NCBI GenBank assembly: GCA_025084515.1
Contig: JAJAGP010000431.1
Location: 62,001 to 126,000, forward strand
DNA: 64,000 nucleotides
DNA from: Ancistrus triradiatus
Lineage: Eukaryota; Chordata; Actinopteri; Siluriformes; Loricariidae
Reading direction: 5' to 3'
Shown: in pieces, positions 23,299 to 35,294 of the stretch
Numbering within the stretch: the first letter of the stretch is position 1
Layout of the letters: each line of letters starts with the position of its first letter
Notes under the pieces: model-generated
What the model was told of the DNA's origin: nothing
What the model saw: only the letters and a program-made list of their open reading frames with translations
Database searches by the model: none
Translations under genes and position numbers: made by a program

Positions 23299-25644
23299 CA
23301 TCAGCTAAAATGTCATGATTGTGCCATGCATACCTAAGGTCGAAACATCTTAAGGCGGACCTTCGTAAAACGGGGAGTACCTGTATGACGATTAACAATA
23401 CGTAAAGTCAGACGTCTTGGTTTAAGAATATTATAATCGGCCACTGGCGCACATCTTTGGAAGCCACTCAGAAAGCAATTCTGTTCCCTCCCTGTAGGAT
23501 GCACACCTTCTCAAAATGACAAGAGCTAGCAGGAAAAGCTGAGCTAGAACATTGTTATTTATACAGGCCACACTGTTGCAGAGAATAGATGAAACGCTTA
23601 CATGTGGGATTTAATCATCAACAGACTATATCACTTTCATAAATGTGCGTGAAACAGTTTTTGACTTTTAACTTCCCAAGGGCAGGAAAATCAATTTTAA
23701 TCAAAATTCCTACAATCCCTACCTACCTATGTATATTCTGCCACTGTGCACAGTACATCATCTTAGGTAATAAATATTGCTGTCCGCTTGCGAAACGAAA
23801 AAAATAATTGAAGATGTTGTTTGCTGACGCTTAGTGAAGCACTTTTAACTTTGAATAGAGGCTTCTATATTTTACTGTCAATGGCCTTAAAGAGTTTGTA
23901 ATATAATTGAGAAGCGGAGAAGGTGGCGCTGAAGGAGGGAAAAACGCTCCATGCACAAGAGATCAAGCTTGTTATGGATCAAACCTTCACTGTATTACAT
24001 GCACGCTCCATCCTTCAAGTGGAAATAATGCAACATTTTAGTAACGCACATGAATCAAAGCCTATCCTTAATGCTGGCACCTAATGTAAAATAGAGGTGT
24101 TATGGCTAATGCTGAAAATGCATATACTATTGGGATGTTTACTCGTCTCAGTACAGCTAAGCATCCTATCGTTCAGCTTCACCCAAGTAATTCAAATTGC
24201 ATTTGCCAAAACTTAATCTAATCTAGCAGAAGATTAAGCAATATATTAATAGAGCATATGCATTTATTTATTTGAGCCTAAATGCAAAAAGGCTGCTTTT
24301 CTCTCAACTGGTATCACTTCATTTGGCAGCAAAATCCCAACTTATTAGGGAGACTGACAGCCCTGCACAGAAACTCATTTGCCTTCTACATTTGAAAACT
24401 AATCTATTTATCACAGTAGAAGCATGTGATGTGGACTGAGCTGTTTGGTGGACATAGCAGATCCAGTCAAGGGCTCTTCCAGCAGGGACATTTCATGATT
24501 TCTTTTCTTTTTTTGCTTGTCTGTTATGACAGAAGTCCACGCATCTTTATTTGCCCTGAATGCTCTGTCCACAAATCACAATAGTCTTCTTAAGGAGGGA
24601 GGGAAAAAAAAAGAGATGGACAAATCTGCTTACTTGGGAGCTTATTGAGTAGAATGAATCATGCACCGAGATAAAGGATGACTGCAAAGCAAAAGGCAGC
24701 AGAGGTTCAGTCAGAGTGGCAGAGATGACAGACAGAGACAGAGCAGGAGAGACTGAAAGGCCAGATGAAATTAGTTCCATCAGACCACTCTGATTGTTCT
24801 TTTTATAGTGTGGCCACCACTGGGGAAGCAGTACCTTGTGGGAGTGTCAGAGTCTTGCTTGCTGACATAGAGAAGCTGCAATATCACTGACAAAATTGTC
24901 CAAGCTGTCTGAATTGGCAGTGACACAGCTCTTTGAAGAAATAGAGAAAACATTTTGCCATTTTTTCTCTCCTTTGCTTTCTGTTCGGGGTTCTAAACAA
25001 GGAGCAGTGGAGAGTGGAGAGGCTAGGAAAGCAAGGCACGTGTCTGGATAAGATGTTACGAGCATTGTGTTAATTGCTATGCACGTCACATGCACTGCTT
25101 TTCTCCAAATCTACCTTCGGTGATTGTAGCCAAAGAATTTGTTTCATTGTAACACAGCACTTGATTCCAGAATGCCCCTGGCTTATTGATGTGCTGAATG
25201 CTTTAGATGTTCCTACTACAGGTAGCTTTCTTCTGAACCTGCATGTAGATCATGAGCAGGTAGTTGACAGCCATGTGACTTTGCTTTGCATACCTGACCA
25301 GTCTATCAGCTATTTTTAGGGGAATTTTCTTCATATAAAGTTCATATCCTCATTTCTGTCCACCAGATGTTGAATGTGACTTTATATAGTTATATTAATA
25401 ACTGGTTGTTAACATAGATTATGTTTAACAAATAAGTCTGATTAATTTGAATCATTCAGACTGACAATCTCTATTTAATGAAATACGCTGGTATGAACCA
25501 GAACCAGTAACCATTTACTCAAGAACTGAATGAGATCGATCTGTCCTGCTGCATAGCTTAATAATATTATTATACTGCGCTATTTGCGATGCAGCTATGT
25601 GGTGCTGCATCCACTTTTGTCTAATAAAACTTACGCAGATTATC
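23299..25644. other. No gene seen; possible non-coding DNA of interest
   Basis: Mostly unrecognised, low-repeat sequence. 23355-23385 ('cgtaaaacggggagtacctg') looks like one end of a pogo/Tigger element. The rest holds AT-rich stretches such as 24180-24260 without repeats. Conservation cannot be judged here. Confidence 0.45.
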
Positions 25645-26082
25645 TACAGTACGGTGCAAAGGTCTTAGACCACCCTTAGATTAGATATGCCATTGTTCAA
25701 TGGTATAACGACCATTTTAAAGAAAATCACAAAAAAAACACCTTCTTTGTGCTACAGTGGTAAGGATTAAGTGTGACTTCCCTTTACATTTGAGCAGTAT
25801 CAGCATCTGGCAACTTTATCGAGATGCCAAGTTGACCCTTCTACAGTCCAAAGAAGCTTGAGCAGGAATGGTCTTTTTGGAAGGGTAGCAGCCAAGAAAC
25901 CACTTTCTTGGAAGGGGCTTACAAAGACTGAAAAGAAGATCAGTGGAAAAGTGTATTATGGAGTAACAAATCCAAAATTGGGCTGTTTGGGTCCAATTGC
26001 CGGCAATATGTTATATATGGTCATTATACCATTGCTGAACATCAAATCTATTGGTGGCCTAAGACTTTCGCACAGTACTGTA
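25645..26082 (+). mobile_element. TcD copy 3, complete non-autonomous element
   Basis: About 438 bp with both termini: 'tacagtacggtgcaaagg' at 25645 and 'gactttcgcacagtactgta' ending at 26082. Within lies a relic of a Tc1 transposase middle (NGLFGRVAAKKP, then a degraded stretch). All catalytic blocks are absent. Confidence 0.85.
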
Positions 26083-26329
26083 CATCTTAAAGTAAAGCGT
26101 ATTAGAACTAAACATATGCCCCGGTGCTATAGACAATCTAATCAGGGCAAATCCTGATGTATTATTTGCATAAAAGTCTTCATACCAAGACTGTCCTTTT
26201 TGTCATTATCTACACAAACAAAGTCATGTTTTTGATGTACAGTATCTCTGAACGATTAACAACCCCATGACTAAGGGTCAGAGCCATGCCATGACCGTAT
26301 CAGACTCACAAACAAATCTCAGCACCAAA

Positions 26330-26645
26330 ACCGTATGACCTCCCCTTACACTTCAGCAACAGCAGCATCTGCCAGTTGACCCTTCTACATTCCAGAGATG
26401 CTTGATCAGAAATGGTCCATTTGGAAGAGTAGAAACCACTTTCTTGGAAGAGGAACAGGGTGAGAAGGCCAAGATATGCTAAAGCTCACACAGATTGCAA
26501 TGATGACGATCAGTGGAATAACATATTATGGAGTGACAAATCCAAGTTTGAAGTCTAGTCGTCGACAATATGTTGCATCTGGTCATTATACCATTGGTAA
26601 AACATCAAATCTAATGGGGGCCTAAGACTTTTGCACAGTACTGTA
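26330..26645 (+). mobile_element. TcD copy 4, 5'-truncated
   Basis: Starts inside the element ('gacctccccttacacttcag') and ends with a good 3' terminus ('gacttttgcacagtactgta'). It lies 250 bp from copy 3 and in the same orientation. Confidence 0.8.
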
Positions 26646-28479
26646 CATGTTATAGCAAAAGAGGGAGATTAAAAACAGTTTATAAAGAACAAACCGCTAA
26701 GGAAAACAGCTCTAGTCAGAGACAGAAGTCTTCAATTTTGGAAATTTGTTTTCTCATCAAAACTGCTTTGTTAATTTAACAGCCATAAAATTAACAGTAA
26801 CATTCCCAAATGGTGCTGGTTATGCAGACTAAGCAGTATGTCCTATTATAAAGTGATGAAATCAGAATTTGCTGCTTTCTGTACACGCTGCTGCTTGAAG
26901 ATATGTTAAGGGAACAAATCAAAGTTAGTTGAGATCTTAATGTGATTTGATTCCCATTTTATGCAAAGGGCCACATTAATATGTATGCAGAGCACTGGCA
27001 TGATTATGTTAACCATATGTTAAAGCAAACACAAATTAGCAAACGCACCAGGGGAATGGAACCAGAGAGGCAGGTTTCAAACAGCGGTAGATTGGCTTGT
27101 CAATCTATTTAATCTACAAATACTAGTTCTGCAGCTCAATCTGTGGCTTTGGGCTAAAGTACTGGGACTGAATCCTGCTTCAAACCACGGACACCTTTGG
27201 CATCCAGAGGTACAATCTTAACAGCATTACACCAGCAAGGCATGCGTTCATCAGAACTCTACACGAGGCAACACTGTGCACTCTATCTTTAACAATGCAC
27301 CTGTCAAAGCTCTTGTTACGTGCTCGGAGAATTCCGAACCCCTGCTTGCTTTAGCCAGACCTGCTGCGATGCGGCTGCTTGTGACAGGCTTCACTTGATG
27401 AGATGTTCAAGGAAACCACAAACACTGCTTTGATCTGTTGATAGGTGTAATCAGCGGGCTACAGTATTTCATGGTAAATTGAGAATTTTGGATTCTGGCT
27501 TTTTCGAAAACTAAACTTTTAAACATATGCTTCCCAAAGTCAAACAAACAAAAAATGAGCTTCCAGCTGAGATCTGGGTATGACGTTCACCTCAAATGTA
27601 CCGCTGGTTCTGATTGAAAGATATTCAGTGCGGATTAAAACGTAATTAAAACTACAAATTGCTTGCATTTCCCTTTGTGCTTAGCACGTACAAACAGTCA
27701 TGTCCTGACACCGTCCTTGCAAAACACAACATCCCAGGAGTGTACAGTGAAGTGATACCAGATATAAACACCTGCCCCCCCAACCCCCCCACACTGTTTT
27801 GTACTTTTTTTAAGACAGAGCAACACTTAATTAACTAATTGAGGTCACCAAGGTCTAAACAGCGTTGATAATGTTAATCAGAGGAGGTCGACAGATACTC
27901 TGACTCCGTCTGATCAGAAAATATTAAACACAGGATTTTAGGGATTAAAGGACAATGCAAATGATGAGGGATAAAACAGCACAATACACAGCCAAAGCCA
28001 ATAAGACGTATATAAGAAGCTATAGCTTGTGCTACTATCTGATTTTTCTTTGTCTCTAGCAGATTGTCCTTGAATCAATACCTAAGACTCCCTGAACTAG
28101 GGTAGAAGTTAATTAATAAGATGGTGATTTATCTCTATATATGATCAGACACAAATAGAACCTCTCTGAGATAGAGAAAAAAGAGAGGGGGAAAGAAAGG
28201 AAAACAGAGATGGAGAAAGACCGAGATCTACTTTGGGACCCAGGGCTTCCAATTCTTTTAAACAATGAGAGCCACTACGTTTTGACAGAAGTGTGAGCAA
28301 TGTTGGAATGAGGCAGAGTCTGCTCTACAAAAAATGATTTACATTCAAAATGTGCTGCATTTCATACAGTTAAATAGGTCTAATTACACTCTTCATAATC
28401 AGACCTGCATTGATCAGTGTTCTTTAAGGACTGACAATATCTTTATCTACAATAAACAATATTTTTCTTTATCTACAGC
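26646..28479. other. No gene seen; low-repeat stretch
   Basis: No recognised repeats or coding regions. A C-rich run lies near 27774-27791 and a purine-rich run at 28169-28225. This is another long segment free of visible transposons. Confidence 0.45.
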
Positions 28480-29045
28480 ACTGTAATTTTAGTGCAAATA
28501 AGCTTCCATGGGCCCTAAAAAGGTTAGTTCATGAGAGCCAACCTAAAGCAAAACAGGAACTATATGCTCCAGAACACAGCCTGCAGTTAGCTTAGCAGCT
28601 ATGCTAGCACCCTGAAGTGTTTTGCTTTCACTTTTCACATTCAATCCATTACTCAGTAAATTACATGAGATTTTTCAACACTTTATTATAAAATAAGGTT
28701 ATTGTAAGTGTTTTAAACATTATCATACTTATTATTACTTATAATGAGGCTGAATCTAAATCTACAGGCACCATAATGTACCTGCAGTACCTTCAGCCTC
28801 GTTTCTGCCATGATACACCAAGGACTCAAACTCCCCAGTTCATGTTACATTTAACTTATGATGGATTTGTCGGAACATATCCTCATCATAAATCAGGGAG
28901 CACTTTGGTACAATACACTTCCATTAATGCATATAATGCCTTGTACAGTGTGAATTTTCTGGGGGTCTGGATCATATTAATTCAATTTACATTATTCCTT
29001 ATTGGGAAAAATTGCTTGGTACTCATTGTTGTACCACTGTACATA
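28480..29045 (+). repeat. Dispersed Tigger-like repeat, copy 2 (Fam1)
   Basis: Shares ordered blocks with 1700-2345 and 60470-61145, including 'gcagctatgctagcaccc', 'acatgagatttttcaaca' and 'taatgcatataatgcctt'. A 120-codon frame (28776-29138) is carried by the repeat itself and has no known domain. Confidence 0.65.
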
Positions 29046-30494
29046 CAAACAGAGATTCATGTTTTTGGTGGTTTTTTTTGTCTCCCATGGGAAGACAAAA
29101 TGCTCTTGGTCATACATGGTTACTGCAGTAGCAGGTAGCTCTGTATTAAATGATTCCTGAGATAAGTTATAGTAAGTGCATTAAGTTTTTTGGTTGTTTG
29201 TTTCTTTTGGCAGAGGCCTACAGGCGAGTCTATGGACTAGTCCAAATTTAATAGTACACTTTTGGTTTTGTGTTGTGTTTTTTATTTATTTATTTATTTA
29301 TTTATTTTTAATAATGTAGCCATTACCTGTAAGTAATAGGAAAGCATTTATCCTTTCCACAGTTACCAAGTTTAATATTCAATGATAAAATCAGTATTCA
29401 TCCTACAGTCAACAAAATGTTATTTGGCCCGAAAGCAACTCAAGGGTCCTTGAACGTAGTGGCCTCTCGTCTTTTCTCTTACTCCGTCTGTCTCTGCCAG
29501 ACAGTGAAGGGCAGAGCAAGGGAAAATGAAATGCACAGTCAGTTCTCTGCAATTTTGCCCTAACAAGTTGTAAGAACGTGGGGAGAAAAACAGCTCCCAA
29601 TTACTCCTGCTGATAGAGATACATCATCATTACGCCTTTTCAAAAATCATGAGGTTGAACATCATGCCATGATGAACAGCACCTAGTGGCAGAGACAAGA
29701 GGAATCCAAAACTGCGAAAGTAGGGGAAGAGGGAGAGCATGCATGCATACAAAAGCTGTTTAGTAAGTCCTCTTCTGAAGTTTTTTTCCGCCCTTTTTCT
29801 GAGACGTTCTCTGACAATCAACCAGATATTCCAAATTAAACTGTCACATGGAAGCTTAGGCATTGCTCATCTCTGAACCGCTTGAGTAGTACATAAACAT
29901 TCCCCCCACGTGGAGGCCAGATAAGCTATAAGGCATGTGAGGAGAACGATAGGAGAGGTCATTTCTCCCCATTCATCCTCCCTAGCACCAGTCTTTCATG
30001 CTAATTACAAGCTTTGACTGTAATCCCCAGAAAAGCCATGGATGTCTATATAGGCAGCTAGACTGCACTCTTGTGTGAATATTTCTTGAATATTATCTTT
30101 TAGTGTCCACTACACTGCAGGTCAGCAGGCAATATGTGCACTGCATGAATCCCAATGCTCCATGCAGTAGTGGTTGATCATTGCAACAGTCATATACAGA
30201 GCTTGGCTTGCACATTTTTCTGTATCCCTACTTGATAATTCTGGTTTCATCCAATTCCTTAAAAAGGCAATAATGTATCATGCACAAGCTCAGCCTGCTT
30301 AATGCTAGTTTGGTATTCTGAATAAGTGTGCTGCACTACCACTAAAATACAAAAAAAAGGAAAATCAGGATGTCTTTTAAAAACATAAGTATTGATGTGG
30401 TAAAAGGATTGAGAAACACTTTAGAGGTCTACTGGGAAGGTATCATATACCATATACCATATCATATATCGTATATCATGTGGGACCTGTGGAA
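29046..30494. other. No gene seen; (TTTA)n at 29281-29310
   Basis: Unrecognised apart from a short tetranucleotide repeat and an 'ataccatat'-type internal repeat at 30440-30480. Confidence 0.5.
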
Positions 30495-30677
30495 TCCACC
30501 ATGATTTACAATTAAATTCTTTAAAAATCCTATAATGTGATTTCCTGGAATTGTTTCTCATTTTGTCTCTCATAGTTGAAGTGTAGCTATGATGAAAATT
30601 ACAGACCTCTCTCATCTTTCTAAGTAGGAGAACTTGCACAATCAGTGGCTGACTAAATACTTTTTTGCCCCAATGTA
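30495..30677 (+). mobile_element. Tc1-like TcE, solitary 3' end
   Basis: Matches the last 180 bp of the TcE element at 57395-58932: 'ccaccatgatttacaatt', 'gaacttgcacaatcagtggc', and the terminal 'tgccccaatgta'. No transposase part remains. Confidence 0.75.
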
Positions 30678-30744
30678 TAACTGACCTTCTGATCTTATAT
30701 GTTTAATAAAGCTCATATCATGTCATTTATTCTAACTAGATTCT

Positions 30745-31435
30745 TCTTCTTCTTCTGGCTTCTCCCTTTATCAGGGGTCGCCAGAGCGAGTTAAACGTTT
30801 CCACCTCACCCTGTCCTCCACGACCTCTACTCTCACCCCAGCTCCCTGCATATCTTCATTTACCACAACCATATAACTCCTCTTTGGTCTTCCTCTCCGT
30901 CTCTTGCCTGGCAGCTCCATCGCCAACATCCTCCTACCAATTTATCCACTATCCATCTTCTGCACATGTCCAAACCATCTCAGTCTTCCCTCTCGAAGTT
31001 TGTCTCCCAATTTTCCAACCTGTGCTGTCCCTCTGATGATTTCATTCCTAATCCTGTCCACCCTAGACACTCCTAAAGAGAACCTCAACATCTTCAGTTC
31101 TGCCACCTCCAGCTCTGCTTCCTGTCTCTTTGTCAGTGCCACTGTCTCTAAGCCATACAACAAGGCTGGTCTCACTAGTCTCTTATAAATCTTTCCTTTC
31201 ACTTTTGCTGCGACCCTTTTGTCACACAGCACTCCTGACACTCTTCTCCACCCACTCCATCCTGCCTGTACTCTCTTCTTTACCTCCTTTCCACACTCCC
31301 CATTTCCTTGGACAGTTGATCCCAAGTACCTGAACTCCTGGACCTTTGTGACCACTGATCCCTGTAGCCTGACTGGTTCCACCTGCCTCCCTTTCATTTA
31401 GACACATGTATTCTGTCTTAATACAGTTGACTTTC
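30745..31435 (-). mobile_element. 5'-truncated RTE LINE, longer copy
   Basis: The minus strand encodes the C-terminal third of an RTE-type reverse transcriptase region: EFRYLGSTVQGNG, KGKIYKRLVRPALLYGLE, ELKMLRFSLGVSRVDRIRNE, then GRLRWFGHV. The longest single frame is 151 codons (30942-31397). An 11-bp direct repeat (aactagattct at 30734 and 31436) flanks the insertion, and the 3' tail is (AAG)n. It is the same family as 22896-23280 but about 300 bp longer. Confidence 0.92.
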
Positions 31436-31740
31436 AACTAGATTCTATTGTACAATATTTCATGAGCGTCCACACCGAGTTTGAAGCAGATCTTGGATGG
31501 AAATTGAGAGTTTCGGTTTCCACTTTACTGTATACTGTTATTATCAATGCAGGTATAATAAACCTTGCGCTTACAGTATATCTTAATTAGATCTTATATC
31601 ATGCATTCCAACTTGATTCTGTTCTAGAATATTTGATGAATCTCCACACCAAGTGTGAAGCAGATCTATGGTGGAAATTGAGTTATAAGCACTTTAATGT
31701 ATACTATTATTATCAATGCATGCATGTAGATGTATCATTT
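31436..31740. repeat. Degenerate tandem duplication hit by the RTE
   Basis: About 31440-31560 and 31580-31730 are diverged tandem copies. Both carry 'ccacacc', 'gaagcagatct' and 'attattatcaatgca'. The first copy begins before the RTE (30705-30744) and resumes after it, so the LINE landed inside unit 1. Confidence 0.65.
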
Positions 31741-31799
31741 CATCCAAGTGTGTAACGACTTAAACAATTGAAAGGATATGATAAAAAGCATTTACGTAT

Positions 31800-32010
31800 T
31801 GCAACCTTTTCATTTCATATTTTAGTCAACTGAATCTACTGTAGATTCAGTTGACTATAGTCTTATTATAATTAGTCATCTAAAACTAGACTAAAACTAA
31901 AAACAATTCATATGACCAAGTTATGACTAAAACTAAATTACGTTTTAGTCAAAAGACTATGACTAAAACTAAATCAAAATTGGCTGTCAAAATTAACACG
32001 GATGACCATA
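31800..32010. repeat. 'actaaaact' repeat with a perfect palindrome
   Basis: A low-complexity stretch rich in 'gactaaaactaaa' units. At 31823-31857 two perfect 17-bp arms (tagtcaactgaatctac and its complement) surround a single base. Similar units occur near 4610-4650. Confidence 0.6.
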
Positions 32011-32019
32011 TATAATTAT

Positions 32020-32420
32020 TTTTCAGTCTTTATATTAGAATACAACCAAAAAATAAGTACATTTGTATGCACTATTAAAAACTGAAAAAAAAACAGCTTC
32101 TGTAGGTTACAGTGGCAAGTACTGAGTGTGATCTCCGCTTACACTTGAGCAATGGCAGCATCTGGCAGTCTGAAGAAGCTTTGTAAGGATTTTTTTGGAG
32201 GGGTAGCAGCCAAGAATTTTTTTTCTGGAAGGGAAAAGGGTGCAAAGGTTAAGATATGCCAAAACTCAGATTGGAATGAAGATCAGTGGAAGAAAGTATT
32301 GTGGCGTGACAAAGCCAAGTTCGACTTTTTCTGTACAATCGTCAACAATGTGTTATATATTACCATTATACCATTGCTAAAACCACACATCTAATGGTGG
32401 TCTAAGACTTTCGCACAGAC
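32020..32420 (+). mobile_element. TcD copy 5
   Basis: Has the TcD body with 'gatcagtggaagaaagtatt' and the 3' end 'gactttcgcacagac'. The outer 3' terminus is slightly degraded and the 5' terminus is missing. An open frame at 32152-32394 is a decayed transposase fragment (KKVLWRDKAKFDFF, where the family's first catalytic Asp would be). Confidence 0.78.
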
Positions 32421-33081
32421 TTTTAAATTGTTTCATGTTTTTCATTGCTGCATCTGGTCCTGTTTACTTATTGTATCCTTAATCGTGTTTCTAGTTTTAA
32501 CCCTAAATTGTTTTGTCTCGTTTATGCATATAGATTTGTCTATCCTATGACCCCATCTATAAATTCATTTTGTCTCTGATTACTGGGAAGACCCTAATAA
32601 GCATGTATCCTGCCTTTCCCTGCTGCATGTTAAAAAGGATTATCTCCCAGCACAAATTGCCAGTCTAAAGGGGAAATGTGCATCCTAGTGAGGAAAAGTC
32701 AGTCACTGCATGGCCATTTGTGTGTCTTTAAATGTATATAAAACGCCACAGGATTGGTAAATTTAAATCATAAGTATTAATGCAGAATAACAATCACATT
32801 GATATTTTTTTCAAATAGAAACAAATATGCGATTTGTGAACAGCCCTTTATAGGACAGCTTTCTAATGTTAACAGCTTAGCACAATCTACAACGTCACAG
32901 TTACAAACAAATGAGATTTCCGTTTCTATTTACATCCTTATATTATTAGAGATACATGTGGCCAACATTTAGCATTTCAGCTGGATCTGGGATTACGTAT
33001 TACTGTATTAATTCTGCATGCTGACCAACTCGGTCAGGTATTTAAATAAAACTTCAAATATAACATGCTTATTGCAATTAA
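32421..33081. other. No gene seen
   Basis: Unrecognised sequence. Confidence 0.5.
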
Positions 33082-34600
33082 TACACTGCTCAAAAAAATA
33101 AAGGGAACACTTAAACAACACAATATAACTCCAAGTAAATCAGACTTCACATGCTGTTGTGCAAATGGAATAGACAACAGGTGGAAATTATTGGCAATTA
33201 GCAAGACACACTCAATAAAGGAGTGGTTCTGCAGGTGGAGACCACAGACCACTTCTCAGTACCTATGCTTTCTGGCTGATGCTTTGGTCACTTTTGAATA
33301 TTGGTGGTGCTTTCACACTCTTGGTAGCATGAGACGGACTCTACAACCCACACAAGTGGCTCAGGTAGTGCAGCTCATCCATGATGGCACATCAATGCGA
33401 GCTGTGACAAGGTTTGCTGTCTGTCAGCATAGTGTCCAGAGGCTGGAGGCGCTACCAGGAGACAGGCCAGTACACCAGGAAACATGGAGGAGGCCGTAGG
33501 AGGGCAACAACCCAGCAGCAGGACCGCTACCTCCACTTCTGTCCAAGGAGGAACAGGAGGAGCACTGCCAGAGCCCTGCAAAATGACCTCCAGCAGGCCA
33601 CAAATGTGCATGTGTCTGCACAAACGGTTAGAAACCGACTCCATGAGGATGGTATGAGGGCCCGACCTCCACAGATGGGGGTGGTGCTCACAGCCCAACA
33701 CCGTGCAGGACGCTTGGCATTTGCCAGAGAACACCAGGATTGGCAAATTCGTCACTGGTGCCCTGTGCTCTTCACAGATGAAAGCAGGTTCACACTGAGC
33801 ACATGTGACAGACGTGACAGAGTCTGGAGACGCCGTGGAGAGTGATCTGCTGCCTGCAACATCCTTCAGCATGACAGGTTTGGCAGTGGGTCAGTAATGG
33901 TGTCGGGTGGCATTTCTTTGGAGGGCCGCACAGCCCTCCATGTGCTCGCCAGAGGTAGCCTGACTGCTATTAGGTACCGAGATGAGATCCTCAGACCCCT
34001 TGTGAGACCATATGCTGGTGCGGTTGGCCCTGGGTTCCTCCTAATGCAGAACAATGCTAGACCTCATGTTGCTGGAGTGCGTCAGCAGTTCCTGCAAGAT
34101 GAAGCTATGGACTGGCCCGCCCGTTCCCCAGACCTGAATCCGATTGAGCACATCTGGGACATCATGTCTCACTCCATCCACCAACGTCACGTTGCACCAC
34201 AGACTGTCCAAGAGTTGGCAGATGCTTTAGTCCAGGTCAAAGAGGAGATCCCTCAGGAGACCATCCACCACCTCATCAGGAGAATGCCCAGGCATTGTAG
34301 GGAGGTCATAGAGGCACGTGGAGGCTACACACAATACTGAGCTTCATTTTGACTTGTTTTAAGGACATTAAATCAAAGTTGGATCAGCCTGTAGTGTGTT
34401 TTTCCACTTTAATTTTGTGTGTGACTCCAAATCCAGGCCTCCATTGGTTAATACATTTGATTTACATTGATGATTTGTGTGTGATTTTGTTGTCAGCACA
34501 TTCAACTTTGCACAGAACAAAGTATTCAGTGAGAATATTTCATTCATTCAGATCTAGGATGTGTTATTTGTGTGTTTCCTTTATTTTTTTGACCAGTGTA
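33082..34600 (+). mobile_element. Tc1/mariner element TcF, near full length
   Basis: 1519 bp with matching ends: 'tacactgctcaaaaaaataa' at 33082 and 'tttttttgaccagtgta' ending at 34600. TA is included at both ends. It holds the most complete transposase frame in the window. Terminal repeats differ at only a few positions, so this is one of the younger Tc1 insertions. Confidence 0.93.
33329..34340 (+). pseudogene. Tc1/mariner transposase pseudogene (TcF)
   Basis: DDE-type cut-and-paste transposase of about 335 codons. The start ATG at 33329 opens MRRTLQPTQVAQVVQLIHDG (N-terminal helix-turn-helix). A +1 frameshift lies near 33420. The main frame then runs through GGGRRRATT and TDESRF (first Asp) to a TGA stop at 33843-33845. 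The same frame resumes with VMVSGGISLEGR, then MQNNARPHVAG, where the expected second catalytic Asp is Asn. It ends with RSPDLNPIEHIWDIM (catalytic Glu present). Two residues also appear missing before WPARSPDLN by comparison with family form as I remember it. At least three independent lesions make this copy inactive. Confidence 0.93.
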
Positions 34601-34923
34601 TATACTCACCAGGCAAAACTTGACCTGTGACTGAAACGTACCTAACAGTTTCATCTTTCGGCAACTGTTCTGACAAAATTGTCCTGTAGACTGGGAATTT
34701 TGCCACTGCTTGTAGACCCGTATGACTGTATGCAAATCGATACATTTCCTAATTCAGCTACTTCCTTCACACTATCGCCCTTGGCATGCCTAAATGCAAT
34801 GACTCCTTTTTGCCAATAACATCTGCATTGTGACCCATTTTCCACACATAAAATGAGACATTCAACACATTAAACACGCAAGGTGACTAATGTATTTTTT
34901 ATTTTTTTTGGTCCAGGGAGTAT
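34599..34923 (-). mobile_element. Short Tc1-like MITE TcJ
   Basis: It abuts TcF. Ends 'tatactcaccaggcaaaa' and 'ttggtccagggagtata' are imperfect inverted repeats. The minus strand keeps a 64-codon frame (34651-34845) with QKGVIAFRHAKGDSVKEVAEL, resembling the first helix-turn-helix of Tc1 transposases. No catalytic region is present. Confidence 0.65.
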
Positions 34924-35289
34924 ATTTAGCATTAGTACAAAGTTAATAGGCCATCTAGTTAGCATGTGTAATAGTAAGACAGGCTGGATTACAGTGTTGG
35001 AATTTTCAATGTGCATAATTATATTTATTTTTTAGACTTTTTTTTTGAATATTTTGTTTCCATTTTTTTTTTACTCATTAGCATATCATTAACATGTCTA
35101 TCCATCCTGTGATTTCCATAATTCGATCACTTTTCCGTATTCGTTTTGCTATTTAAATGTTGAGGAGTGTAATAGCGCTTTTACCATATTTATCTTATTA
35201 GCTGAGTATAGAAGGTGGCTACCATGAGCTTGAAGGCTATTTCATTTAGCTTCCTCTCCCTGAGTTGAAGCATCTTAAAACTTAAAAGT
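34924..35289. other. No gene seen
   Basis: T-rich, unrecognised sequence up to the LTR element. Confidence 0.5.
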
Positions 35290-35294
35290 CAGTG

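Noticed and set aside
28776..29138. 120-codon open frame
   Set aside because: Inside a Fam1 repeat and not conserved as a frame in the other two copies.
33375..33872. 165-codon open frame on the minus strand
   Set aside because: Antisense shadow of the TcF transposase.
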